Positions 33,577 through 44,006 of a stretch of DNA of 64,000 bases are shown here, piece after piece; position 1 is the first letter of the stretch, and every line of letters begins with the position of its first letter. Made by a program: the position numbers and the translations under genes. The stretch spans positions 8,462,018 to 8,526,017 of the forward strand of contig NW_024609836.1 in the NCBI RefSeq assembly GCF_016920785.2. Direction: 5' to 3'. The DNA comes from Ixodes scapularis (lineage: Eukaryota > Arthropoda > Arachnida > Ixodida > Ixodidae). The notes beneath the pieces are model-generated. The model saw only the letters and a program-made list of their open reading frames with translations, was not told the origin of the DNA and did not search any database.

Positions 33577-34656
33577 TCAACCATAATAGATGCGCAAAAC
33601 TTTGCGAATGTATTTTTTACACACGAAACATTGCTGTCGAGTGCAAATACAATCGAAACAGAGAACGCAGTGTGCACATGGTAAAGACGCTATGGTTGCT
33701 GGTGCCAACTTGCATGCGATGCACAGCGACTGTTGTTGTTGCTCGTTGTCTTCTTCTTCTTCCTTTACGGCTTGTGGCTGATAACGCTGGGCAGAGTCGA
33801 ACGTATCGCATATGCTGTCGACCGTGTCTCGGCCGAAATCTACGATCACGAAATTGGAACTGCGGTCTCTAGCCTCGAAGAGATGCGGACATGGCTTGTC
33901 CAGGATGACGTGCTTGATCATGTCGTAGACGTTGTCGGGGTTAGACAGGTTCACGTTCAAACGAAGCAAGTTCATAGTCGCGAGACGGTGTTGCGGCGAC
34001 GACAACAGGTGGCGGATCTCTTTCAGCTGCATCGCCCAGTACATCTCGGAAGTCACGTACGACTTGGCGATCGAGTAGATGTAGTCAGGTGTCTTGTGAA
34101 GACGCAAGAATTCGCACTTGGGAGAAAACTTGGCGTGTATTTCCCAAGGATCATCCGTCGAGTGCCAGCCGAGCACTGTCACGTTACAGTGGAAACATTT
34201 ACATTCACCCACTTTAGCGATGTTTCCAGCGTAGTAGAAGCCCGCAGTCACCAAGTCTTGCTCCATTCGATCGCTCCACCAGCGTTCTACGACTGGTGTG
34301 GAACGAAAACTCTCGAGTCGTTTAATGGGATTCTTGTAGACGGGCACCGACGGCATGATGTGTTGCACAACGGTCGCGGCACACCCTTCGAGGTACTTCA
34401 GTTCCTCGAGTCGCGGGTCCGTGAAATTGCGCACGTACCGGCATTGCGGGCGTTGACTGGCGTGAACTTGGAACGGGTAGTCGCCTCCACCGTCGTATTT
34501 TTTCAGCATGGAGTCGTCGAGGACGAAGCCGCACGACGTGCAGGTGTACGGTTTGTCGGACAAGCGGCAGAAACCGGCTAAAGCCATGGCGCGCGCCGAA
34601 ACGACGGGTTGCTTCCACTGTCTAAAGCTAAAGAATCGGTTCACGATGTCTTCCAT
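33577..34656 (-). CDS. IAP-A copy 4 (359 aa), all zinc ligands intact
   Basis: Appears identical in protein sequence to copy 3. Both BIR domains and the RING are complete. AATAAA follows the stop. Confidence 0.92.
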   Translation of the reverse strand: MEDIVNRFFSFRQWKQPVVSARAMALAGFCRLSDKPYTCTSCGFVLDDSMLKKYDGGGDYPFQVHASQRPQCRYVRNFTDPRLEELKYLEGCAATVVQHIMPSVPVYKNPIKRLESFRSTPVVERWWSDRMEQDLVTAGFYYAGNIAKVGECKCFHCNVTVLGWHSTDDPWEIHAKFSPKCEFLRLHKTPDYIYSIAKSYVTSEMYWAMQLKEIRHLLSSPQHRLATMNLLRLNVNLSNPDNVYDMIKHVILDKPCPHLFEARDRSSNFVIVDFGRDTVDSICDTFDSAQRYQPQAVKEEEEDNEQQQQSLCIACKLAPATIASLPCAHCVLCFDCICTRQQCFVCKKYIRKVLRIYYG

Positions 34657-34667
34657 GATAAAATAAA

Positions 34668-34748
34668 ATGTCTATCCTGACTGGTTTCGCGACTAAAGTG
34701 ACGGAGGGTACGCTTTACGAATCGACGCTGGTGTGCGCGATCCGCTAG
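34668..34748 (+). pseudogene. 5' stub of the 671-aa gene, copy 4
   Basis: Same 26-codon stub as in the other units. Confidence 0.85.
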
Positions 34749-34800
34749 GCCTTTGGGCCAGAATGAAAGGCAAGTTTGGATTGTAATAATAAATATTTTT

Positions 34801-35232
34801 TTATTTTTCACTACTAGTTCCGTCGACTAGAATTTTCTTTGGCGTAGATGCTTCTTCGTCTTCTTCGTCGTCGCTCGTTATAATTCGTCGACGACTTCGT
34901 TTCACGTAGACACACTTGACGCTGTCGTCATCTTCGTCGTCGCTCGTTATAATTCGTCCACGACGCCGGTTCACGTAGACACACTTGACGCTGTCGTCAT
35001 CGTCGTCTTCCTCGTCACTGGAAGAAGAGGTTGCCGTGTGAATGGAGATGACGCCGTCATTTATAAAGTCCAAGTCCGAATCAGTCGGCGTCTCTTCTCT
35101 GTAGTCGTCGTCGTCACACCTATCACAATTTGAGCACAGGCACACGACGGTCTCGTCGTCGTCGTCGTCGTCTTTAAACAGACAGTTCTTTTTGACGTCG
35201 TTGTTCGGAAGAGACGGCGACGGTTCGGACAT
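34801..35232 (-). CDS. Asp-rich small protein, copy 4 (143 aa)
   Basis: Frame intact; by eye identical in sequence to copy 1. An extra 4 bp (GCAT) lies upstream, near 35,337. Confidence 0.75.
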   Translation of the reverse strand: MSEPSPSLPNNDVKKNCLFKDDDDDDETVVCLCSNCDRCDDDDYREETPTDSDLDFINDGVISIHTATSSSSDEEDDDDDSVKCVYVNRRRGRIITSDDEDDDSVKCVYVKRSRRRIITSDDEEDEEASTPKKILVDGTSSEK

Positions 35233-35364
35233 GATTGTTTCTTCGCACTTTGGTCGGGCGCGGTCTGCTAGCCAACAATCGTCCGACGCGTACCAGACGG
35301 CGCGGGTCCTCTCGCTGCCGATGCTGTTGAAGTAGCATGCATGAATGAAGTCTTTTTATATAGG

Positions 35365-37525
35365 TTAGGACGAACTATCATCGCTAGCAGACCGGTCGTG
35401 CCCCCTGGTGAAAGTAGCGTCGTTATCGCTGTCGCTAGTACTACGACTACTGCTACTATAGCTCACGTGCGGTGTATTTAATACGTCATCCACGTCATCT
35501 CCACACAATACTGGCATTTCGGGCGAAGGGCTGTTTCTCAACGGAATTAGTAGTGTTTCGAGAACTGGATCTAGAGTGTCCGGTACGTAGATGTCGTCGA
35601 TTGCTTCACCACGTTCAGAGTCAGTCTTGTACGTCACTATCCGTCCACGTGTCACTTTCCCACATAGGTGATGCTTGGGACACGTCATTTTCCTGCTCTT
35701 GTTGTTCTCGTGGCGATGCTGGTGGTACGTCACTCTCCAGGTCTCGCGACACGTCACCTTCAGTCTGCTGGACAGGCGATGCTGGTGGCACGACACACTC
35801 CGTCTGATCGTTTAATGGCGATGGTGGTGGCACGTTAAATTCAGTCTGTGATGCTGGGACACACTCCGTCTGATGGTTTAATGGCGATGGTGGTGGCACG
35901 TCACCTTCAGTCTGCTCGATACGTGGCGATGCTGGTGGCACGACACACTCCGTCTGATGGTCTAATGGCGATGCTGGTGGCACGACACACTCCATCTGAT
36001 AGTTTAATGGCGATGTTGGTGACACGACATATTCAGTCTGCTGGTTTCGCGGCGATGGTGGTAATACGACACATTCCGTCCGCTGGTGTCGCGGCGATGA
36101 TGGTGCTAAAACGTCGGCTTCGGGTAATTCGTCTAGGACGGGAGTATCTTGTTCTTTTTCTTGCGAGTCTCGACCCCATGGATTTCCCTCGTCCAGCCGA
36201 ATAATTTTGCGTCGAATTTCGTCGGACTCGCTTTCTTCTTCCAATTGCTTTCGTTTTTTAGTATCCGCCACCGACACGCCGGGTACGATTGCAATAAAAA
36301 ATTGGGTGGAGTTTGCGATGACGTGTAGACTCTGGTTAGCCCACCTATTCATCTCAAACTCCACGTCGTATGCGCCTGATTTTTTGTACCAATTAAGAAG
36401 TGCTCCGAAAAATTTCGAAAACGTCTGACGGTCCAGGTATTTACTCGCGAAGTCCTCGTCCTCGCCGTTACCAAAGAAATTGCAGAAGTGCACGATGAAC
36501 ATTTTTTTCGAACTCCTACTCTTGTTAACTTCCGTTAATTGAGTGTAATTCGATACGTTGACAAAACAAATCGTGGTAACGACGCCATCTGTGGAACGAG
36601 AACGCATGTTGTCGTAGTTGTCTAGTTTGTAGAAGCAACCGTCGTTGACTTCGTACAAATTATGCTTTAACACGAAAAGACGAATCGTTCCGTTCATCTT
36701 CGTGTTAAAGGGGTTGGTGATCTGTCGAATGCACTGATAAAAGGCTTTCAATACCCTTTTGTTCGCACATTCGATTACGAAAGTACAGTGGATGCCCTTG
36801 TTGTTGTTCATTACAGCAAATAAAAAGTAGAAAAAAAACGACGACTCATGCACAGACACACTCGTCGGATTCGTAAAGTTCAATTTTGAAAAAAACACTT
36901 TACTAAGAATATCCTGGACTGCAGACTCTTCGAGTGGAGTGCTTACGTTCGCGTACACCTGAGGGTTTTCGATTACTTTCGGGTAAATTTGTAACGCTCT
37001 GACTTGAGCGTTATCGCAAGTCTTGTGCGTGCGACGCACAAGACGAGCCACGCCATCCCAAATTCCAACGTTCGACACGAATTGTTGATGGTTTGTTAAA
37101 ACCCATAGGGCGTCCATGACATAATCGACGGCCCTATTTAGCAGGTCGGTGGGGGTGTAATTAAGCGAGTCCTTGAGTGCCTGTTGCACGTCCCGAGATT
37201 GTAGTGCCGGTAAAAAAAAATACTTTACGAATACGCTCCGTGCCAGAGTTATTCGGGTCCCCTGTTCCAATTGAAACTGATAAGGGTGAAAATGAGGCTT
37301 CGTGTAACCATTGAAAAGGTTAAACGACAACCTCCAATGGTTATTAGATCCGTCAAAATGCGTCAAAAGAATCGGCTGGACGATTGCTTTACGTCCGAGA
37401 AAGTTCATGCCCGATTTTTGGCAATAGACCTTGACTCGTTGGGCCGTGGTTTTAGCGGGAATCATGGGGTTGCACTGAATGCCGTCGAGTGACGAGGTGA
37501 TCCAATTCACCACGTTGGCAATCAT
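35365..37525 (-). pseudogene. ~869-aa gene, copy 4: 5'-truncated, in frame across the A run, broken near its end
   Basis: The A run has 9 A's (about 37,212-37,220) and the frame runs on for 634 codons, which shows that the two open frames in copies 1 and 2 are one gene. A 2-bp deletion near 35,624 (GAGTCAGTC where others read GAGTCAGAGTC) shifts the last ~85 codons out of frame. Confidence 0.85.
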
Positions 37526-37534
37526 CTTTTACGA

Positions 37535-38434
37535 TTAATAAAGCGTTCGTTTGATGATTGCACTTACGGTCTTTCTACATATACAACACCTGGGGTGTCG
37601 CAGTGCGCATTGGTTACACGTCACGCAGTGTCCACACGGCAGCGCGATTACAGACGCTTGATTCGAGTAACATATTTTACATGCCGTAGCGTCGTTTTCG
37701 AGCACAAACTCTTGCATTTCGTACTCTGCGTAATCCGGCACGCGGACGTGTTGCACTGGTGGTGGATTGTGGAGAACTTTCAAGTCCTTGGGATGACGTA
37801 GTTTGATCTGGTTCGTTCCCAACAGATAGGTCACGGCGGTCAGTTTCGAGTAATCGACGACGTCGAGGAAATGCATCCCGAAGTACAGTTCGCTCTTGAG
37901 AAAATCGTTGTATATGGCGTCGATGCGTCTTTTGTCGAGCGTCGCGTTCAAGTAAGCGCACTTGGGAGAATGCTGCACGTGGTCCACCAGAGGATCGTCG
38001 TAATGGTGAAACGCGTAGAGCTTGCAATGGCAGACGAAACAGCCAGCCAAGACGCCGTTGATGGCGTATAGTCCGGCGTCGACGAAGCGTTGTATCGAAG
38101 GCATATCGGGCCACAAGTACCTTTCGAAAGACTCCATTCGGTGCACCGGATTGGAGTAGTAGTGTTGGTAGTTATCCACGGTGAAGTAGTCACAGTCCCT
38201 AATGTCGTTCTCCCTACTAGCGGCGACGATGATCGAGCAGGTGGGTGAAAATAGCCTATGTTGTTCCATCGGTCCTTCTTTACGCAGCAACTTGTACTCG
38301 CAGTCACACTCCATACATCTGGGAAATCCAAACACGCAAGCTTTGAATCCGGCGAGAGCCAGTTCGCGCGGATCGGGAACCCACTCCGTGGGGTACGATT
38401 TGTACGTTAGGAACCGTTTCTTTACGTTCTGCAT
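37535..38434 (-). CDS. IAP-B copy 4 (299 aa)
   Basis: All ligands kept. Visible changes: Glu31-to-Lys, Val129-to-Leu, Tyr188-to-His. TATA-like box at 38,470-38,479. Confidence 0.9.
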   Translation of the reverse strand: MQNVKKRFLTYKSYPTEWVPDPRELALAGFKACVFGFPRCMECDCEYKLLRKEGPMEQHRLFSPTCSIIVAASRENDIRDCDYFTVDNYQHYYSNPVHRMESFERYLWPDMPSIQRFVDAGLYAINGVLAGCFVCHCKLYAFHHYDDPLVDHVQHSPKCAYLNATLDKRRIDAIYNDFLKSELYFGMHFLDVVDYSKLTAVTYLLGTNQIKLRHPKDLKVLHNPPPVQHVRVPDYAEYEMQEFVLENDATACKICYSNQASVIALPCGHCVTCNQCALRHPRCCICRKTVSAIIKRTLY

Positions 38435-38556
38435 TGCGTTCTGACACGTCGTGTCCAGTCGACGAGCGTCTTTTTATCCTCAATCTTATCGGTCGGCCCG
38501 AGTAAGAGAGGGAGAGAAAAAGAAACGAGAGTATCGATATATTGCTTTTTATTCAC

Positions 38557-39633
38557 TCAACCATAATAGATGCGCAAAACTTTGCGAATGTATTTTTTAC
38601 ACACGAAACATTGCTGTCGAGTGCAAATACAATCGAAACAGAGAACGCAGTGTGCACGTGGTAAAGACGCTATGGTTGCTGGTGCCAACTTGCATGCGAT
38701 GCTCAGCGACTGTTGTTGTTGCTCGTTGTCTTCTTCTTCCTTTACGGCTTGTGGCTGATAACGCTGGGCAGAGTCGAACGTATCGCATATGCTGTCGACC
38801 GTGTCTCGGCCCAAATCTACGATCACGAAATTGGAACTGCGGTCTCTAGCCTCGAAGAGATGCGGACATGGCTTGTCCAGGGTGACGTGCTTGATCATGT
38901 CGTAGACGTTGTCGGGGTTAGACAGGTTCACGTTCAAACGAAGCAAGTTCATAGTCGCGAGACGGTGTTGCGGCGACGACAACAGGTGGCGGATCTCTTT
39001 CAGCTGCATCGCCCAGTACATCTCGGAAGTCACGTACGACTTGGCGATCGAGTAGATGTAGTCAGGTGTCTTGTGAAGACGCAAGAATTCGCACTTGGGA
39101 GAAAACTTGGCGTGTATTTCCCAAGGATCATCCGTCGAGTGCCAGCCGAGCACTGTCACGTTACAGTGGAAACATTTACATTCACCCACTTTAGCGATGT
39201 TTCCAGCGTAGTAGAAGCCCGCAGTCACCAAGTCTTGCTCCATTCGATCGCTCCACCAGCGTTCTACGGCTGGTGTGGAACGAAAACTCTCGAGTCGTTT
39301 AATGGGATTCTTGTAGACGGGCACCGACGGCATGGTGTGTTGCACAACGGTCGCGGCACACCCTTCGAGGTACTTCAGTTCCTCGAGTCGCGGGTCCGTG
39401 AAATTGCGCACGTACCGGCATTGCGGGCGTTGACTGGCGTGAACTTGGAACGGGTAGTCGCCTCCACCGTCGTTTTTTTTCAGCATGGAGTCGTCGAGGA
39501 CGAAGCCGCACGACGTGCAGGTGGACGCTTTGTCGGACAAGCGGCAGAAACCGGCTAAAGCCATGGCGCGCGCCGAAACGACGGGTTGCTTCCACTGTCT
39601 AAAGCTAAAGAATCGGTTCACGATGTCTTCCAT
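38557..39633 (-). CDS. IAP-A copy 5 (358 aa), RING ligands lost
   Basis: BIR1 and BIR2 are complete. The RING has lost two ligands, C311-to-Ser and C326-to-Arg, so it should not fold or ligate ubiquitin, while the BIR part could still bind caspases. This copy sits in the natural place beside the complete 671-aa gene, with start codons 11 bp apart. Confidence 0.88.
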   Translation of the reverse strand: MEDIVNRFFSFRQWKQPVVSARAMALAGFCRLSDKASTCTSCGFVLDDSMLKKNDGGGDYPFQVHASQRPQCRYVRNFTDPRLEELKYLEGCAATVVQHTMPSVPVYKNPIKRLESFRSTPAVERWWSDRMEQDLVTAGFYYAGNIAKVGECKCFHCNVTVLGWHSTDDPWEIHAKFSPKCEFLRLHKTPDYIYSIAKSYVTSEMYWAMQLKEIRHLLSSPQHRLATMNLLRLNVNLSNPDNVYDMIKHVTLDKPCPHLFEARDRSSNFVIVDLGRDTVDSICDTFDSAQRYQPQAVKEEEDNEQQQQSLSIACKLAPATIASLPRAHCVLCFDCICTRQQCFVCKKYIRKVLRIYYG

Positions 39634-39644
39634 GATAAAATAAA

Positions 39645-41660
39645 ATGTCTATCCTGACTGGTTTCGCGACTAAAGTGACGGAGGGTACGCTCGGCAAGAC
39701 CATAAGTTATACGGACGCGTCTGTTTTATTGGCAGCCGTCTATAACGCGGATCCTCCCGAGACCGCCTACTCCAAGACCAACGAGGTCGTCTACGACAGA
39801 GACACCGCCTCCAACGTCAACACCCTCCTTGGCTACTCCTCCCACCGCCTCCTGGATATTTTGCAGGAAATGACTACGACGCTCGATAACGAAGATGTGA
39901 TAAGTAAGGTCGCCTACTCTATTTTCGAGTCGGCCTCTCTCCTGCTTTTGGAGATGGACGCGGTGCCGACCAACGCCCAATATCTGTCTGACGGCAGTCT
40001 CTTTAGCGCCGTGGCCGGCCTCGAGTTTTTGCGCAACGGAATCACGATAACGAGACGCACGTCGCCTTCGTCCAACGTCCAGCGCGTCATACGCAAACTC
40101 AAACCGTACGTCAATTCGTTCGCGACTGCCATGCTACGTGCTCTCCTCGTGAACATAGACAAAGTGGTCGACGAATGCAAACGACAGGTAGTCGAAGTCG
40201 TCAACGATTCTATACTCCCCAAAAAGATACTGTTGGCTTCGCAGGTGTCTTTGTGCAATTACGCTTTGCGCCGCGCGCGCTGCAGCCCCGTCGTCACGGT
40301 ACAAGCTGCCAGCGCGCACAACTGGCTCGACGTAACTAACGGTCTGCTTCTTCACGCGCACATGAACGGAAACGTTCGCGTCAACGAACCGGTTTATCAG
40401 GCGATGAAGGTGCGCTTTTCCAACAACAGCACGGTTTTCGACGTCATCACGATGCTCGTTGACGATTGTAATCGTCTGGACGCCGAAGACGCCGCTTTGG
40501 GGCGTTGCGATACGGATTTTATGACTCTGCGCACGGTTATGCCAATGGAAACGAACGAAGCTGACGACGCGGCCATTCTCGATCCGTCCGTGTCGACCAC
40601 TCTAAAGGATCACAACGACATGATACAGCGTACTTTCGACACGGTGCCCGTGATCAAACGAAACAAGTACTTTAACGCGCTGCAAAACAGTAACGCGGTG
40701 CAAACGACAGTAGGCGTTCTTAACATAGCGCACGTCGTGCAACAATGCATGAGCAGCAGTCGGACCGACAAACGATTCGTGGAACTACACCGTTCGACGC
40801 AGGGCGGTTCCTCCGAATTGGACCGTTTTTTCGCCCAGGCCTGCAGCGTGTCGCCGCGCAACTTATGGCTTTTTTTCCAGTGCATAAACTTTGAAATGAT
40901 GGATCCGGAGACTTTCGGAGCCATGTTGTACTGTCTCAAGGTCACCAACGGCATCCCCACGCCGGACGAGCGCGAAGTGGCCGCTTACGCCAATAGTTCG
41001 CTCTTTCGCATGGCCATGAACTTGTTTTACCACACGCGCGTGTGCCATTCGTACAAGAACGACGAAGTTTACTTGTACGACGGCATGTTCTTTAATCACT
41101 ATCTGTCTTGGATGCACGACGTGCATTATCTAGAGCACCACATTCCGCCGAGCGTGGCCGCCTCCATAATGAGTTGGTGCACGTCCATGTCGACCGCTTT
41201 GCATACGGTTCGCGACGCCGACGGCACACGACAGTCGATGGCCGCCCTGTCCGTCTGCGAGATCGATCAACGCGTGTTGGCCGATTTCCTCAAGATGTTC
41301 GTCAAAATGTACATCGAGGACGAGACTGAAATAACCATAATTAACAAGAAATTCCTGGAAAACGAGCTTCTCAAGGTTTTCGAATGCGACGTGGCCTACA
41401 AACACTTACAACGAGGCCAGTTTGTTTCTAATACCGCTCTGCGCATGTTCCTGTCGAGATGTCGCTGGACGATCGCCGACGACATTCGCGTGATGATCCC
41501 GCTCAATTCGGATTTTCTCAAGATACTTATTTGCGATAGCGCCGACTCGATGAGTACTTCGGCTCGAGACGCCTTAAAACGAAACATGGAACAAGTGTCG
41601 ACTATGGTAGCGCCGTTAATGATTAACCCCAAATACCGACAACATGTCATGGGACAATAA
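39645..41660 (+). CDS. Unidentified 671-aa viral protein
   Basis: A long intact frame with clear coding character, no signal peptide and no obvious transmembrane segment; likely soluble and alpha-helical. No family recognised. The ATG lies 11 bp from the divergent IAP-A start, so its promoter must lie inside IAP-A. The stop TAA is part of AATAAA (GGGACAATAAA). Four 16-codon stubs of its 5' end lie in the tandem array, and its last ~75 codons recur at 52,575-52,797 fused to another gene. One of the few long unbroken non-IAP genes in the block. It could be a structural or tegument-like protein, but this is not shown. Confidence 0.8.
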   Translation: MSILTGFATKVTEGTLGKTISYTDASVLLAAVYNADPPETAYSKTNEVVYDRDTASNVNTLLGYSSHRLLDILQEMTTTLDNEDVISKVAYSIFESASLLLLEMDAVPTNAQYLSDGSLFSAVAGLEFLRNGITITRRTSPSSNVQRVIRKLKPYVNSFATAMLRALLVNIDKVVDECKRQVVEVVNDSILPKKILLASQVSLCNYALRRARCSPVVTVQAASAHNWLDVTNGLLLHAHMNGNVRVNEPVYQAMKVRFSNNSTVFDVITMLVDDCNRLDAEDAALGRCDTDFMTLRTVMPMETNEADDAAILDPSVSTTLKDHNDMIQRTFDTVPVIKRNKYFNALQNSNAVQTTVGVLNIAHVVQQCMSSSRTDKRFVELHRSTQGGSSELDRFFAQACSVSPRNLWLFFQCINFEMMDPETFGAMLYCLKVTNGIPTPDEREVAAYANSSLFRMAMNLFYHTRVCHSYKNDEVYLYDGMFFNHYLSWMHDVHYLEHHIPPSVAASIMSWCTSMSTALHTVRDADGTRQSMAALSVCEIDQRVLADFLKMFVKMYIEDETEITIINKKFLENELLKVFECDVAYKHLQRGQFVSNTALRMFLSRCRWTIADDIRVMIPLNSDFLKILICDSADSMSTSARDALKRNMEQVSTMVAPLMINPKYRQHVMGQ

Positions 41661-41722
41661 AAACTCTCTGGTAGACGGACCAAACGTCCCGGTAACCAAT
41701 TATTTCCACTTGTACGGACGAG

Positions 41723-42418
41723 ATGTTAAGACGCGTACCGTTGGCCGAAGAGAGCAAACCCGCTCTGAGCGATTATTTACAGACGCACCTTGATTTGAGC
41801 GTGTCCATACCGACAAAACTATGGATATGCATCGCAAAATATTTCAGTACGAGAACGACCACCAAAGACGACGACTGTGGCACCGCCTTTAACGTCGTGT
41901 TCACGTACAAGGCGCCCGTTGTCAATTCGATTGTGGTGGACGTTGTGAATTTTCTTAACGTGACGAAAACGCTACGCGTTCACGACGTCATCTGCACCAA
42001 GAACCACGTGTACCTGTACGTACGCAAACAACCAGGCGCCAACAAGGACGTGCTGCACTTCGTCGACCGAGTGATTTCCGATTACGTCAACGGCGGCATC
42101 AACGTACCCATGGATGACGAAGACGCCGAGAACGGACGCGACGTTCATCCAGGAGACAGTCCGTTATGTTATCGAGGTTTGTACGAGGTACTCGTTCCGT
42201 TGACCGTTCTGGTGAGCAAACTCAAACCGAAGGAAAACGGACAGTACCTTTCCCAGAACTTATACTGCGAAAAACATTGGATGTATTTACACAACCTCGT
42301 GGTGTCTCGTTTGGTGGATTTCTTTTATTACATCGACATTGCACGCACACCCGTCAATTCCACGTGCGGTATTTATTCCGTCAAATACTACGCTTCCGGC
42401 AAACCGCTATGCAAATAA
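41723..42418 (+). CDS. Unidentified 231-aa viral protein, copy A
   Basis: Intact frame, mixed alpha/beta composition, no recognised motif. The TAA stop overlaps AATAAA (GCAAATAAAAA). Its last 12 bases overlap the end of the convergent XRN-like gene. Its twin at 52,879-53,574 differs at one residue (Cys217-to-Tyr). Confidence 0.8.
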   Translation: MLRRVPLAEESKPALSDYLQTHLDLSVSIPTKLWICIAKYFSTRTTTKDDDCGTAFNVVFTYKAPVVNSIVVDVVNFLNVTKTLRVHDVICTKNHVYLYVRKQPGANKDVLHFVDRVISDYVNGGINVPMDDEDAENGRDVHPGDSPLCYRGLYEVLVPLTVLVSKLKPKENGQYLSQNLYCEKHWMYLHNLVVSRLVDFFYYIDIARTPVNSTCGIYSVKYYASGKPLCK

Positions 42419-43426
42419 AAATTCCGCTTCCGCTTGCTTGCTATCCAGGCTTTGCATTATTGTCTGAAACTCGTCAATTCGCACGGTGGCGAGTCGCTTT
42501 CTCGTGAGTTCGTAACAACGGCGCAGCGCGTTCGTGGTGAACATGCGCGCCCATTCCGAACTCTCGAGAAATAACGAGCATGCTTTGCGCGGGTCCGCTT
42601 CTTCCGCCAGCACGCACAGGCAATTGTCGCGATAGTGTTTGTACGCAGCACACACGGCTTCCAAGTTCTCCCAGTTTGCGTAGTTCGTTTCGTATTGCAC
42701 GGTGCCCATTAAGAACATGCCATTTAGGACGCGGACTGCGTCGGCGACGGACGACGAGTACGCGTGTGGTTCGGCCGAAATGCCCTTCGATTCGATTCGA
42801 ATCTCTTCACCAGAATCTAGGAAGCGCACGAGGTCTTCCACGGACAAGATCGACACTCGTCGCTGCCACATGTCCCCTTTTTTGGACATGAAGTCCGTCG
42901 GCGGCACGTACCACGCGAGCCTATCGTCGTAGCACGTGTACAGCGTCACCCAATAGAGTAACTTGACGTAGCGTTCCGACCATTTCTTTACCATTTCACC
43001 GACTCTAGCCGCCTTCCATCGATTGTTTTGTTGGCCGCGACGACGCTTCGTAGCCGCCTTCTCGTCACCGACTAGCGTTCGAAGCGTCGCGCGCAAAACG
43101 TCCAAGAATTCCGTGCATTCGCGCGTGGCAGTTAACATGCCGCTAATCATGTTTACGTTTTTCGAAACCTGCATTTTGGCACTTATCACGACCGGCAACA
43201 TTTCGAAGCCGCCGTACAAAAGCAACGGTACGACGTAACACATCGGAGACGGATATTTGACTCCGCCCAAAAAGCGACCGAAGAAATCTTCCCGCAGGTG
43301 ATAATAACCTCGCTCACGACACGGTGCCGGATTGTCCACGAGATGCACCGTCACCACTGGAGCCTCTTCCGGCCTCTCGCTTTCCAGATTGTTTCCGTAC
43401 TTGTAGGAGCGTTTTAGCTTGCGAGA
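42407..43426 (-). pseudogene. XRN-like exonuclease, C-terminal half only (copy A)
   Basis: Open frame of ~316 codons matching the C-terminal part of the gene at 53,563-55,735, without its nonsense and 5-bp lesions. The catalytic N-terminal half is missing because the duplication ends at 43,426. It has no natural promoter, so it is best read as a fragment. Lys/Arg-rich patch (TKRRRGQQN) near the middle. Confidence 0.8.
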
Positions 43427-43958
43427 TTACGAACCGTGGCTGCATATGCACGCCATGGATCGATTCGTGTACGAATTGGATTACGATGGTCATTCGCGAT
43501 TGTTCGGTGGACATTTCGGAAAGGTGTCCGAATATTCCGTAGTACGCTTACTGCAAAAACTCCACGCCTTCTCCCGCGGCAATACCGACTCCACGACGAT
43601 GGACAATTTCGTCCTCGAAAACTCTTTCCGCAACGCATTCGATGACGTACTGTTAAAATACCTGGGCGGATGGCGTTCTTTGGGCGGAGAGTGGACCCAG
43701 TCACCGTTTAACGAATTTGAAAGGCATTGCGTGGCGGGAGGAGTGCGTGGATACTATTTTACCATCGGCGAGAATTCCAATCCGGCTCTGGCGAGTCGCA
43801 AGTCGAGCGGGATGCATCTGCGACTCAGCGACCTCGCAAGCGGTTCTTCTGTCCTGGACGACGCGTTGACAGAAGCCGTGAGATACAAGGAGATTCGACG
43901 CAACGTCGAATCTCCTTGTATCGGACATTTCGTTTCGCACCTAAATTCCCCCAAATGA
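43427..43958 (+). CDS. Unidentified viral protein, 5'-truncated (~177 codons)
   Basis: The frame is open across the duplication edge (to 43,419) and ends in TGA at 43,956. The first ATG inside is near 43,443. No family recognised. AATAAA follows at about 43,985. The 5' end was lost where the 2-kb duplication was joined on. Its codons near the end hold the perfect hairpin at 43,882-43,922. Confidence 0.6.
43882..43922. repeat. Perfect 19-bp-arm hairpin inside a coding region
   Basis: GATACAAGGAGATTCGACG, loop CAA, then its exact inverse complement. All 19 pairs match, and the arm stops at an A:G mismatch. It lies within codons of the truncated ORF, which reads through it. Confidence 0.95.
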
Positions 43959-44006
43959 TTTGTCAAAGAGACCACGAATGGACGAATAAAACACACATTT
44001 ATTCTT

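Larger units (their letters stand above)
32542..37525. repeat. Tandem unit 3 (4,984 bp)
   Basis: Same order and the same CTTTT junction (37,526-37,530). It is followed by one more IAP-B and IAP-A, then the array ends in the complete 671-aa gene. Confidence 0.9.
41417..43426. repeat. 2.0-kb segmental duplication, copy A
   Basis: Direct repeat of 52,575-54,577, nearly identical over ~2 kb. It covers the end of the 671-aa gene, the whole 231-aa gene and the C-terminal half of the XRN-like gene. Both ends fall inside coding sequence. Confidence 0.92.
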
